NCBI RefSeq assembly: GCF_016863035.1
Contig: NZ_BOOC01000007.1
Coordinates: forward strand, 62,001-126,000
DNA: 64,000 nucleotides
Source: Microbispora corallina
GTDB lineage: Bacteria > Actinomycetota > Actinomycetes > Streptosporangiales > Streptosporangiaceae
Direction: 5' to 3'
The notes beneath the pieces were generated by a model. That model did not search any database. It was not told where the DNA came from and saw only the letters and a program-made list of their open reading frames with translations. Shown here one piece after another: positions 41,340-49,382 of the stretch (within the stretch, counting starts at the first letter, position 1; each line of letters begins with the position of its first letter). The position numbers were made by a program, and so were the translations under genes.

Positions 41340-41442
41340 CTGATCATCCTAGTTGCTGGGGGACGCGTCACGTAAAGACGACGGCGAGGAGAGCGCCCGT
41401 CGAGAAGCCGCATCCCAGGCCGGGCCGCTACCATCGTTCGGC

Positions 41443-42270
41443 ATGTCACCGCGTCTGGCCCTTCCCGAGATCCCCCTTGGCGGCGAGATCACCGGAGAGG
41501 TCACCCGCGGGGTCGTACGCGTCGGCGGCACGGTCCGCCGTCCCGCCCGCCCCTCGTCGCCCGCGGTGCACGCGCTGCTGCGGCACCTGGAGGCCGCCGG
41601 GTTCGAGGGCGCTCCGCGCGCCCTCGGCACCGACCACCTGGGCCGCCAGGTCCTGACATACGTCGAGGGCGAGGTGCCGGGCCGTCCGCTGCCCGGGTAC
41701 GCGGTGACCGGCGAGGCGCTCGCCGCCCTCGCGCGGCTGCTGCGCCGCTTCCACGACGCCGCGGCGTCCTTCACGCCGCCGCCCGCGGCCCGGTGGGAGG
41801 ACGGCTCCGCGGTCGGCGACCGGCCGGAGATCGTCGGCCACTGCGACGTCACCCCGCGCAACGTCGTCTTCCGGCCCTCCTCGCCCGGGGGCGGCGCCCT
41901 CGTGCCGTACGCGCTGATCGACTTCGACCTGGCGCGGCCGGTGACACGCCTGTTCGACGTGGTGACCACGCTGCGGCACTGGGCGCCGATCGCCGACCCG
42001 GTCGACCGCGATCCCGTCCAGCGCACCCTCGACGCGGGCGCGCGCCTGCGTCTCTTCTGCGACGCGTACGGCCTGGGACCGCGCGACCGGCTCCGGCTGC
42101 TGGAGACGGCCCGGACCCGGTTCGGCCGGTCGTACCAGGTCATGCGCGACAAGGCGCGGGCGGAGCCGGGATGGGCGCGCATGTGGGCCGACGGCGCGGG
42201 GGAGCGCATCAGACGGGCCGCCGCCTGGCTCGACGCCAACGAGGACGCCCTGCACGCTTATCTGATCTGA
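41443..42270 (+). CDS. Aminoglycoside phosphotransferase-like kinase (APH family)
   Basis: A 275-aa protein kinase-like phosphotransferase. The catalytic loop is GHCDVTPRNVVF (HxDxxxxN) and the metal-binding DFDLARP follows; the N-lobe is VTRGVVRVGGTVRRP with VHALLRHLEAAGFEGAPRALG. ATG 41443 lies eight bases after TACCAT, with no ribosome site, so a leaderless message is possible. Substrate unknown: these enzymes phosphorylate antibiotics, choline, homoserine or sugars. Confidence 0.85.
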   Translation: MSPRLALPEIPLGGEITGEVTRGVVRVGGTVRRPARPSSPAVHALLRHLEAAGFEGAPRALGTDHLGRQVLTYVEGEVPGRPLPGYAVTGEALAALARLLRRFHDAAASFTPPPAARWEDGSAVGDRPEIVGHCDVTPRNVVFRPSSPGGGALVPYALIDFDLARPVTRLFDVVTTLRHWAPIADPVDRDPVQRTLDAGARLRLFCDAYGLGPRDRLRLLETARTRFGRSYQVMRDKARAEPGWARMWADGAGERIRRAAAWLDANEDALHAYLI

Positions 42271-42312
42271 CCGCCCGCCCCGGACGAGCCCGAGGTGAGG
42301 GGCTGCGGGAGA

Positions 42313-43299
42313 ATGCCGGGCGTGAAGCGGATCATGGACGGGCCCACGGTCGCGGGGATGCTGCTGGGCGCCGCGGCCGACGCCGTCGTGGGCGATCCCC
42401 GGCGGGGCCATCCGGTGGCCGCCTTCGGGACCGCGGCCACCGCCCTCGAAAAGCGGATTTATCGTGACTCGCGCTCGGCGGGGGTTCTCTTCACCGCGGC
42501 CCTCGTCGGCGGAGCGGCCGCCCTGGGCCTGCTCGCCGACCGGCTGACCCGCTCGCGCCCCCTGGCCCGCACCGCGGTCACCGCCGCCGCCACCTGGGCC
42601 GTGCTGGGCGGCACCAGCCTCGCCCGGGAGGGCGCCGCGATGGCGGCCTCGCTGGAAGAGGGCGACATCCGCGCCGCGCGCGAGCGGCTGCCCCACCTGT
42701 GCGGCCGCGACCCCTCGGGTCTCGACGCCGGCGAGCTGGCCCGTGGAACGGTCGAGTCGATCGCCGAGAACACCTCCGACGCCGTGGTCGGGCCGCTCGT
42801 GTGGGGCGCGGCCCTCGGATTGCCGGGGTTGCTCGGATACCGGGCGGTCAACACGCTCGACGCGATGGTGGGCCACCGGTCGGCGCGGTACGAGCGGTTC
42901 GGCTGGGCGTCCGCCCGGCTCGACGACGTGGCGAACCTCCTGCCCGCCCGGCTGACGGCCGCGCTCACCGTCGCGCTCGCGGGCACCGCGGGCGGCTCGC
43001 CCTGGAGGGCCGCCGCCGTGCTGCGCCGGGACGGCCACCGGCACCCCAGCCCCAACTCCGGGCACTGCGAGGCCGCCTTCGCCGGGGCCCTCGGCGTACG
43101 GCTCGGGGGCGCGAACGACTACGGCGGGCGGGTCGAGCACCGGCCGGAGCTGGGCGACGGGCCGCGGCCGCGCGTCCGGGACATCCGCCGGTCGGTACGG
43201 CTGGCCCGCGGCGTCTGCCTCGCGGCCGTCGTCCTCGCCGCCGGCGCCCGCGCGGCGCTCGCCCCACGACGGAAGGCGTCCCGCCCGGCACCCGTGTGA
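42313..43299 (+). CDS. cobD: Adenosylcobinamide-phosphate synthase CobD/CbiB
   Basis: A 328-aa integral membrane protein of cobalamin biosynthesis that attaches aminopropanol (or its phosphate) to adenosylcobyric acid. Signature blocks: DAVVGDPRRGHPVAAFG near the N-terminus, GTVESIAENTSDAVVGPLVWGA, GYRAVNTLDAMVGHRSARYE, DDVANLLPARLTA, and HPSPNSGHCEAAFAGALGV. ATG 42313 preceded by GGGAGA is chosen; GTG 42295 and 42322 are alternatives. No other cobalamin genes are in the window and no cobalamin riboswitch is seen upstream. Confidence 0.94.
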   Translation: MPGVKRIMDGPTVAGMLLGAAADAVVGDPRRGHPVAAFGTAATALEKRIYRDSRSAGVLFTAALVGGAAALGLLADRLTRSRPLARTAVTAAATWAVLGGTSLAREGAAMAASLEEGDIRAARERLPHLCGRDPSGLDAGELARGTVESIAENTSDAVVGPLVWGAALGLPGLLGYRAVNTLDAMVGHRSARYERFGWASARLDDVANLLPARLTAALTVALAGTAGGSPWRAAAVLRRDGHRHPSPNSGHCEAAFAGALGVRLGGANDYGGRVEHRPELGDGPRPRVRDIRRSVRLARGVCLAAVVLAAGARAALAPRRKASRPAPV

Positions 43300-43402
43300 T
43301 CCCGCCCCGCCCGGCGTGACCGCGTTCCACGTGGCGTCCGTCTGAACGCGTCCCGATCGGCGCCGGGCTCAAGGCGCTTCCGATGCGGCGAGTGGAGCGG
43401 TC

Positions 43403-43651
43403 ATGATGGGGGCCATGTCGGCGCTCTTTCTCCTGCTGGTCCTCGCGGTGGTCTTCAGCGTCGCCGTGGCGGTGATCGTGATCGTCGTCCTCGCGCTGGG
43501 CAACGGCCGCCGGCCCCGGCGGATCCCGCCGCCACCGGCCCCCGCGCCGCGGCCGGACGCGCGGGAGATCCTCCGCGCGCGGTTCGCCGCCGGGGAGATC
43601 GACGAGGACGAGTACCTGCGCCGAATGTCGGCCTTGTCGCAGGATTGGTAG
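43403..43651 (+). CDS. Small SHOCT-domain membrane protein
   Basis: An 82-aa protein: one long membrane helix (LFLLLVLAVVFSVAVAVIVI), a Pro-rich spacer, and a C-terminal SHOCT motif, ILRARFAAGEIDEDEYLRRM. SHOCT segments are short oligomerisation modules. Start ATG 43403 or 43415. Lies immediately before the DCC protein gene. Confidence 0.8.
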   Translation: MMGAMSALFLLLVLAVVFSVAVAVIVIVVLALGNGRRPRRIPPPPAPAPRPDAREILRARFAAGEIDEDEYLRRMSALSQDW

Positions 43652-43661
43652 CTTGGGCAGT

Positions 43662-44036
43662 GTGGGCGGTGAAAACCGGCTCCTGCTGGTCTTCGATGGG
43701 GAGTGCGCCTTCTGCCAGATGTGCGTGAACGCCGGGCGCAGGCTCCTGCCGTACATGCCCGTGGTCCGCGCCTGGCAGTTCGTGGACCTCGGGGCCCTGG
43801 GACTCACCCGTGACGAGGCGTCGGCCTCGGTCCAGCTCGTCGGCCCACGCGGACTGCACGCCCACGGGGCGCGGGCGATCGGCGTGATGCTGGCCCTCCA
43901 GCCCCATCCCCTGTGGCGTCCCCTGGGCCGGGTCATGCTGGCCCCGCCCGTGAGCTGGGCGGCTGAGGGGGCGTACCGGCTGGTCTCCCGCTACCGCCAC
44001 CTCCTGCCCGGCGCCTCCGTGAAGGACGCCGCCTGA
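43662..44036 (+). CDS. DCC-family thiol-disulfide oxidoreductase-like protein (DUF393)
   Basis: A 124-aa protein with the family signature LVFDGECAFCQMCVNAGRRL; the usual CxxC is FC-x-x-C here (CAFCQMC), so a redox pair is present. C-terminal RPLGRVMLAP and GAYRLVSRYRHLL follow the family. GTG 43662 is chosen because TAGCTT (43649-43654) lies seven bases upstream, fitting a leaderless message; TTG 43653 would lie within that box. Confidence 0.83.
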   Translation: MGGENRLLLVFDGECAFCQMCVNAGRRLLPYMPVVRAWQFVDLGALGLTRDEASASVQLVGPRGLHAHGARAIGVMLALQPHPLWRPLGRVMLAPPVSWAAEGAYRLVSRYRHLLPGASVKDAA

Positions 44037-44125
44037 GCGGTTGCCGGATCCGGGAACGCAAGGGCCGGCCAGCTGTCCGGGTCCGGGCATGTCCCCGCGG
44101 GCCGCCGGGGCAGCACCATTGCGTC

Positions 44126-45034
44126 ATGACAGCAGTAGTGGAGACCGAAGGACTGACGAAGTTCTACGGCACGAGGCGGGGCCTGGAGGACCTGACGCTC
44201 GCCATCCAGCCGGGGGAGGTCTTCGGCTACCTGGGCCCGAACGGCGCCGGGAAGACGACCACCATCCGGCTGCTCCTCGACGTGATCCGCCCCACCTCCG
44301 GCCGGGCGACCGTGCTCGGAGCGGACACGCGGGACACCCGGGTGCGCGCCAGGATCGGGTACCTGCCCGGTGAGCTCGCCCTGGAGGGCCGGGAGAAGGC
44401 CCGCGACTACCTGGAGTTCCTCGCGGGCGTGCGCGGCGGGGTGAGCCGGGGCAGGATCGACGAGCTGGCCGAGCGGCTCGACGCCGACGTGTCGGTCAGG
44501 ATGAGCGAGCTGTCCAAGGGCAACAAGCAGAAGGTCGGCCTCATCCAGGCGTTCATGCACGAGCCGGAGCTGCTCGTCCTCGACGAGCCGACGAGCGGCC
44601 TCGACCCCCTGGTGCAGCAGGAGTTCCTCGCCATGGTCCGGGAGGTGCGCACCTCCGGCCGTACCGTCCTGATGTCGTCGCACGTGCTCGCCGAGGTCGA
44701 GCACGTGGCCGACCGGGTGGGGATCGTGCGGTCGGGCCGGCTGGTCGCGGTCGAGGACGTGGCGGCGCTGCGCGAGCGGGCCGTACGGCACGTGGAGTTC
44801 CACTTCGACGCGCCGGTGCCGAAGGAGGCCTTCGAGGGCCTGCCGGGGGTCCGGGACCTGGTCGTGGAGGGCACCTCGCTGCGCTGCACGATCGACGGGC
44901 GGCCCGACGCGCTCATCAAGGCGGCGGCCCGGTTCACCGTGGTCCACATGGTCAGCGCGGAGCCGGACCTCGAGGAGATCTTCCTGACCTACTACAGCGA
45001 GGAGGAGGCGCGCCATGGCCGCGCTGGTGCGTAA
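44126..45034 (+). CDS. ABC transporter ATP-binding protein (ABC-2 exporter)
   Basis: A 302-aa ATPase: Walker A GPNGAGKTTT, signature LSKGNKQKVGL, Walker B LLVLDEPTSGLD, switch His in MSSHVLAEVEH, and an extra C-terminal domain typical of multidrug DrrA-like ATPases. It overlaps the permease gene by 20 bases. The pair resembles drug or lipid exporters of the CcmA/NatA group; substrate unknown. Confidence 0.93.
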   Translation: MTAVVETEGLTKFYGTRRGLEDLTLAIQPGEVFGYLGPNGAGKTTTIRLLLDVIRPTSGRATVLGADTRDTRVRARIGYLPGELALEGREKARDYLEFLAGVRGGVSRGRIDELAERLDADVSVRMSELSKGNKQKVGLIQAFMHEPELLVLDEPTSGLDPLVQQEFLAMVREVRTSGRTVLMSSHVLAEVEHVADRVGIVRSGRLVAVEDVAALRERAVRHVEFHFDAPVPKEAFEGLPGVRDLVVEGTSLRCTIDGRPDALIKAAARFTVVHMVSAEPDLEEIFLTYYSEEEARHGRAGA

Positions 45035-45815
45035 GACGCTGCGCGAGTACCGCCGCGCGCTCATCGGGTGGACGGTCGGGATGTGCGCCTTCTTCGGGAT
45101 GTACATCTCGATCTGGGCGAGCATGAAGGACGATCCGCAGACGCTGAGCGCGCAGGCGCTGGCCAAGTATCCCGGCGCTCTGCGGGACCTGATGGGCGGC
45201 CTGGCCGACGTCGGGACCGGCGTCGGATTCCTCCAGACGGTCGCCTACCAGCTCCTCGGGCCGATGCTGTTCGTCATGGCGGCCTCGGTGCTCGGCAACC
45301 GGGCGATCGCCGTCCCCGAGGAGGCGGGCACGCTGGAGCTGACCGTGACGCTGCCGATCGACCGGCGGCGGCTCGTCCTCGACCGGTGGATCGGGCTCGC
45401 GCTCGGCGTGCTGGTCGTGGCCGTGGTGACGTTCGCGGTCATCGCGGCGGCCGCGTCCGGCGCCGGCATGGGGGTGCCCTTCGGACGGCTCCTCGCCGCC
45501 CACACCGGGTTGTTCCTTCTCGTGATGTTCTTCGGCACGCTCGCGGTCTGCGCGGGGGCGGTGACCGGGCGCAGGCAGGTCGGGCTGGCCGTCGTCGGGG
45601 TGTGGGCGGTCGCGGGCTACGTGGTCGAGACGCTCGGCCGGAGCGTGGACGCCATCGCCTGGCTGCGCTGGCTCTCGCCGTTCCACTACTACCTGGACGG
45701 CAGGCCGCTTTACCAGGGCTGGCCCGTCGGCGACTACCTTGTGCTGCTGGGCGCGACGGCCGTGCTCCTCATGACGGCGGTGCTCTCCTTCGAGCGGCGT
45801 GACGTAGGGGTGTGA
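45015..45815 (+). CDS. ABC-2 type permease
   Basis: A 266-aa membrane protein with six helices (WTVGMCAFFGMYISIWASM first; LLLGATAVLLMTAVLSF last) and the cytoplasmic PEEAGTLELTVTLPIDRRRL segment of ABC-2 permeases. It overlaps the ATPase by 20 bases and its TGA overlaps the ATG of the PucR regulator (TGATG), so the three form one operon. Confidence 0.92.
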   Translation: MAALVRKTLREYRRALIGWTVGMCAFFGMYISIWASMKDDPQTLSAQALAKYPGALRDLMGGLADVGTGVGFLQTVAYQLLGPMLFVMAASVLGNRAIAVPEEAGTLELTVTLPIDRRRLVLDRWIGLALGVLVVAVVTFAVIAAAASGAGMGVPFGRLLAAHTGLFLLVMFFGTLAVCAGAVTGRRQVGLAVVGVWAVAGYVVETLGRSVDAIAWLRWLSPFHYYLDGRPLYQGWPVGDYLVLLGATAVLLMTAVLSFERRDVGV

Positions 45816-46882
45816 TGGACAGCGTTCTCGCTCGCGTGAGCGAGGCGACAGGGGTGCCCGCCGACCTGCTCGGCGGGTTCCTCGCCGTACTGGCGGCCTC
45901 CGCCGCGACCGGGCGCCTGCCGGGCCGGGCCGACGTGGACGGCCTGCGCGAGAGCGGGGCCCTGGCCGCCGAGCGCGGCATCCCGCTGCGCGTGCTGGCC
46001 GACGCCTGCCTGCACGCCGCGGAGATCACCTCCGGCGGCGCGTTCGGCGCCGTACGGCGGAGCATGGCGGCCTTCGCCGAGGGCTACGAGGAGGCCCAGC
46101 GGGCGGCGATCCGGCGGGAGGAGGAGGCCCGCCGCGTGTTCGTCGACGACCTGCTGCAGGGCCGGGCCGACGCCGAGCGGGCCGAGCACTTCGGCCTGCG
46201 GCTGGCCGAGGCGTACGTCGTCACGGTCGCCCGGCCGGCCGCGCCGCTGCCTCCCGGCGACCCGCTGGTGCGCAGGATCGAGCAGGCGATGGTCGCCCGG
46301 TTCGGCTCGCACAACATCCTGGTCGCGGCGCGGGACGGCCTGCTGGTGTGCGCCTGCCCGGCGTCGCTGACGGCGGCCAGCGGGGAGTTCACCCACCACG
46401 TGCGGTCGGGCCTCGACGCGTGGCGGGTCGGCGTGGGCCGCGCCCACCAGGGTCCCGGGGGGATCGTCACGTCCTACCGGGAGGCGGCCAACGCCATCGA
46501 CCTGGGGGAGCGGCTCGGCCTGCGGGCCCAGGTGCTCAAGGCGTCCGACCTGCTGGTCTTCCCGGTGCTGCTGCGGGACAGGAACGCGATCGTCGACCTC
46601 GTGTCCACCGTCCTCGGGCCGCTCACCGCCGCGCGCGGCGGGCCGGAGCCGCTGCTGGAGACGCTGGAGGCCGTCTTCGCCTCCCAGGGCAACCACACGG
46701 CGGCGGCCCGGCGGCTCGGCATCAGCACCCGGGCGATCACCTACCGGCTGGAGCGGATCCGCCGCCTCACGGGGTTCTCGCCGACCGACCCCACGCAGCG
46801 GTTCACGCTGGAGACGGCGGTGCTCGGGGCGCGGCTGCTGGAGTGGCCGGCCCGGCCGCTGCGAGATCACCCCGAGAGGTGA
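45815..46882 (+). CDS. PucR/CdaR-family transcriptional regulator
   Basis: A 355-aa regulator with a C-terminal PucR helix-turn-helix: LLETLEAVFASQGNHTAAAR and LGISTRAITYRLERIRRLTG. The middle is a GGDEF-like CdaR domain, and the N-terminal 100 residues are helical. ATG 45815 overlaps the permease TGA; GTG 45812 is possible. As the last gene of the exporter operon it may autoregulate transport in response to the exported compound or a related metabolite. Confidence 0.9.
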   Translation: MDSVLARVSEATGVPADLLGGFLAVLAASAATGRLPGRADVDGLRESGALAAERGIPLRVLADACLHAAEITSGGAFGAVRRSMAAFAEGYEEAQRAAIRREEEARRVFVDDLLQGRADAERAEHFGLRLAEAYVVTVARPAAPLPPGDPLVRRIEQAMVARFGSHNILVAARDGLLVCACPASLTAASGEFTHHVRSGLDAWRVGVGRAHQGPGGIVTSYREAANAIDLGERLGLRAQVLKASDLLVFPVLLRDRNAIVDLVSTVLGPLTAARGGPEPLLETLEAVFASQGNHTAAARRLGISTRAITYRLERIRRLTGFSPTDPTQRFTLETAVLGARLLEWPARPLRDHPER

Positions 46883-46891
46883 GCTCTGGCC

Positions 46892-46897
46892 TATATT
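46892..46897 (+). promoter_or_regulatory. -10 box of leaderless membrane-protein gene
   Basis: TATATT, a close match to TATAAT, ends six bases before GTG 46904 and no Shine-Dalgarno sequence intervenes, so the message probably starts at the GTG. No clear -35. Confidence 0.6.
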
Positions 46898-46903
46898 CGT
46901 CCC

Positions 46904-47593
46904 GTGCTGACCCCACTCCAGCTCGTCCGGCGGTCCATCGGGCTGCTCGCCGGGCTCGGCGCGTTCTGCTGCGCGCTGACTCTCCTGTACCTCGCCTCGC
47001 ACGCGGTCATGTCCATCGGCGGCAGCTGCGGGTCCGGGGGCCCGTACGTCGTCGCCACGCCGTGCCCGCAGGGCATCGGCTGGATCGTCCCCGTCTCGAT
47101 CATCGGTGGGATCGCCGCGCTCGGCGTGTACGCGATCTCGGCGCTGCCGGTGGGCCCCCGGCTGACCTCCCTCGCCTGGCCGGCGCTGTTCCTCAGCCTC
47201 GGCTGGGCGTTCCTCGACGCCGCCCTCGCCCCGGAGAGCGGCGTGGAGTGGAGCTTCATGGTCTGCGCGGTGCTCTTCCTGCTGATGGGCGGGGCTCCGC
47301 TGCTGCTGTTCGCCAACCGCGAGGCGCTGCGGCGGCTGCTGTGGGGGACGCCGCCCCCGTCCGCCCCGCCCGCCCCGGCGGCCCCGCGTCCGGGCGAGGT
47401 CCGCTGGACCACGAGTGTGCGGCTCCCCGGCGACGACCGCCCCCACGTACGGCCGGTCGTGCCCGCGCCCGCCCCGGAGCGGCCGAACCTCGTGGGCGAG
47501 CTGGAGCGGCTGGCCGCCCTCCACCGGGCCGGCCAGCTCGACGACGACGAGTACTCCACCGCCAAGAAGCGCCTGCTGAACGGATCCCACTGA
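46904..47593 (+). CDS. Membrane protein with C-terminal SHOCT motif
   Basis: A 229-aa protein with four membrane helices (SIGLLAGLGAFCCALTLLYL; WIVPVSIIGGIAALGVYAI; SLAWPALFLSLGWAFLDAAL; FMVCAVLFLLMGGAPLLLF), an extracellular loop with two Cys, a Pro-rich cytoplasmic linker and a terminal SHOCT segment ELERLAALHRAGQLDDDEYS. GTG 46904 is read as leaderless. It overlaps the following 33-aa gene (TGATG). Function unknown. Confidence 0.75.
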   Translation: MLTPLQLVRRSIGLLAGLGAFCCALTLLYLASHAVMSIGGSCGSGGPYVVATPCPQGIGWIVPVSIIGGIAALGVYAISALPVGPRLTSLAWPALFLSLGWAFLDAALAPESGVEWSFMVCAVLFLLMGGAPLLLFANREALRRLLWGTPPPSAPPAPAAPRPGEVRWTTSVRLPGDDRPHVRPVVPAPAPERPNLVGELERLAALHRAGQLDDDEYSTAKKRLLNGSH

Positions 47594-47694
47594 TGAGCCC
47601 CGCCGCCGTACGCGTCCTGTCGATCGTCCTGCACGTGGTCGCGATCGCCGGGGGCGTCTACCTCGGCGTGCTCGTCTTCCACGCCGCGACCTGA
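47593..47694 (+). CDS. 33-aa single-helix membrane peptide
   Basis: ATG 47593 overlaps the stop of the preceding SHOCT gene (TGATG). It encodes MSPAAVRVLSIVLHVVAIAG followed by GVYLGVLVFHAAT, one membrane helix with little else. The overlap implies translational coupling, so it may be a subunit or regulator of the upstream membrane protein. Too short for family assignment. Confidence 0.5.
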   Translation: MSPAAVRVLSIVLHVVAIAGGVYLGVLVFHAAT

Positions 47695-47695
47695 C

Positions 47696-48655
47696 TCACG
47701 GGATCAGCAGCAGCTTGCCGGTGGTGCGGCGGGCCTCGAGGTCGTCGTGGGCGCGGGCGGCCTCGGCCAGCGGGTAGCGCTGGGACACGTGCACCTTGAG
47801 CGCGCCGGACGCCACCCACCCGAGCACGTCGTCGGCCCGGGACAGCAGCTCCTCGCGGGTGGCGACGTAGTGGCCCAGCGAGGGCCGGGTGACGAAGAGC
47901 GACCCCGCCGGGTTCAGCCGCTGGAGGTCGAAGGGCGGCACCGGCCCGCTGGCCGCGCCGTACAGGGCGAGCAGGCCGCGCGGGCGCAGCGACGCGAGCG
48001 AGCCCTCGAAGGTCGCGGCCCCGACGCCGTCGTAGACCACGTGGACCCCCGCGCCGGTGATCCGCCTGACGGCCTCGGGGACGTCCTCGTAGCCGATGAC
48101 CTCGTCGGCCCCGGCCTGCCGGGCGAGCTTCTCCTTCTCCGGGGTGGAGACGGTGCCGATCACCCGGCCCCCGCGCAGCTTGACGATCTGCGTGAGCAGC
48201 AGGCCCATGCCGCCGGCGGCCGCGTGCACCAGCACGTCGTCACCCTGCCGCACCGGGTACGTCGAGTGGGTGAGGTAGTGGGCGGTGAGGCCCTGGAGCA
48301 GCACCGCGGCCGCCAGGTCGGGCGCCAGCCCCTCGGGCAGCAGCACCGCTTTGTCGGCCGGGATGACGGCCTTGTCCGCGTACGAGCCGACGACCTGCGC
48401 CCACCCGACGCGGTCGCCGGGCACGATGTCGGTCACGCCGTCGCCGACGGCGGTGACCGTTCCGGCCCCCTCGGAGCCGGGCACCAGCGGCAGCGGCAGG
48501 GGGTAGCGGCCCTCCCGGTGGTAGACGTCGGTGAAGTTCACCCCGGCGGCCGCCACGTCCACCAGCACCTCGCCGGGGCCGGGCTCGGGATCGGGGCGCT
48601 CGGTGTACTCGAGCACGGAGGAACCCCCGTAGGCGGGGACGACGACGGCACGCAT
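47696..48655 (-). CDS. NADPH:quinone oxidoreductase, MDR zinc-independent type
   Basis: A 319-aa medium-chain reductase: AYGGSSVLEYTERPDPEPG start, GVNFTDVYHREGRYP, PGSEGAGTV, nucleotide loop HAAAGGMGLLLTQIVK and DGVGAATFEGSLASLRPRG. It lacks the Cys/His ligands for catalytic zinc, as in QOR (crystallin-zeta) enzymes, which reduce quinones with NADPH. ATG 48655 has AAGGAG six bases upstream. Convergent with the small membrane peptide gene by one base. Confidence 0.92.
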   Translation of the reverse strand: MRAVVVPAYGGSSVLEYTERPDPEPGPGEVLVDVAAAGVNFTDVYHREGRYPLPLPLVPGSEGAGTVTAVGDGVTDIVPGDRVGWAQVVGSYADKAVIPADKAVLLPEGLAPDLAAAVLLQGLTAHYLTHSTYPVRQGDDVLVHAAAGGMGLLLTQIVKLRGGRVIGTVSTPEKEKLARQAGADEVIGYEDVPEAVRRITGAGVHVVYDGVGAATFEGSLASLRPRGLLALYGAASGPVPPFDLQRLNPAGSLFVTRPSLGHYVATREELLSRADDVLGWVASGALKVHVSQRYPLAEAARAHDDLEARRTTGKLLLIP

Positions 48656-48722
48656 CTGCGACTCCTTCTGCGACTCGGCTTCATCGTCCCCAACCCCGGG
48701 GGTCTCGCGGGTTGTTCCCGCC

Positions 48723-49382
48723 TCAGGTCGCCCGCGTGACGAGCAGGCGCAGCAGCGCCAGATCGACGTTCTCCAGTGAGGAGACCGCCGCCACGCCCTC
48801 CGGCGCGGTCCCGCCGAGGCCGACCGCGAGGACGGCGCAGCCCGCGCCGGCCGCCGACGCGATGCCGGTGGGGCTGTCCTCGATCGCCACGCACGAGGCC
48901 GGGTCGACGCCCAGCCTGCGCGCGGCGGCGAGGTACGGATCGGGGGCGGGCTTGTTCCGCTCGCTGTCCCCGGCCGCGACCGACAGCCGGAACCGGTCGC
49001 CGCCCACCGTCTCCAGCACCAAATCGACGACCGGGCGGGGGGAGGCGCTGACCAGGCCGGCCGGGATCCCGGCCGCCCGCAGCGCCTCCAGCAGCGCGAC
49101 GGCGCCGGGCAGCGTCGTCACGCCGTTCTCGATCTTGGCCGTGAACGCCGTGGTCAGCAACGCCGCCACCGCTGCGGGACCGGGGGAGCCGGGGATCCGT
49201 CCGGACACGTGACTCGCGGCGTCCTCGACCGGCAGGCCGAACAGCGCCTGCCGGTCCTCGGGGCCCAGCGCGGACCCGAGGCCGACGGCGACCTCGGCGC
49301 AGGCCTCCCACCACAGGTCCTCGGTGTCCACGAGGGTGCCGTCCATGTCGAACAGCACCGCGCCGAGGGCCTCAGACGACAT
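48723..49382 (-). CDS. HAD-superfamily phosphatase (beta-phosphoglucomutase-like)
   Basis: A 219-aa HAD subfamily I hydrolase: motif I LFDMDGTLVDTEDLWW with nucleophile Asp and acid Asp, motif II GLVSASPR, motif III Lys in RNKPAPDPYLAAA, motif IV CVAIEDSPTGI. It overlaps the upstream ATPase gene by 11 bases and ends the importer operon, so it probably dephosphorylates or breaks down the imported compound. The helical cap is of the phosphatase/mutase kind; it lacks the clear Schiff-base cap Lys pattern needed to call it a phosphonatase. Confidence 0.88.
   Translation of the reverse strand: MSSEALGAVLFDMDGTLVDTEDLWWEACAEVAVGLGSALGPEDRQALFGLPVEDAASHVSGRIPGSPGPAAVAALLTTAFTAKIENGVTTLPGAVALLEALRAAGIPAGLVSASPRPVVDLVLETVGGDRFRLSVAAGDSERNKPAPDPYLAAARRLGVDPASCVAIEDSPTGIASAAGAGCAVLAVGLGGTAPEGVAAVSSLENVDLALLRLLVTRAT

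Noticed and set aside
42200-42312. Cobalamin riboswitch before cobD
   Set aside because: The gap to the previous gene is about 40 bases and contains no B12-box-like or multi-stem structure.
48723-49382. Phosphonoacetaldehyde hydrolase (phnX) identity for the HAD gene
   Set aside because: General HAD motifs are present but the cap-domain Lys pattern and neighbouring transaminase needed for that call are not seen.
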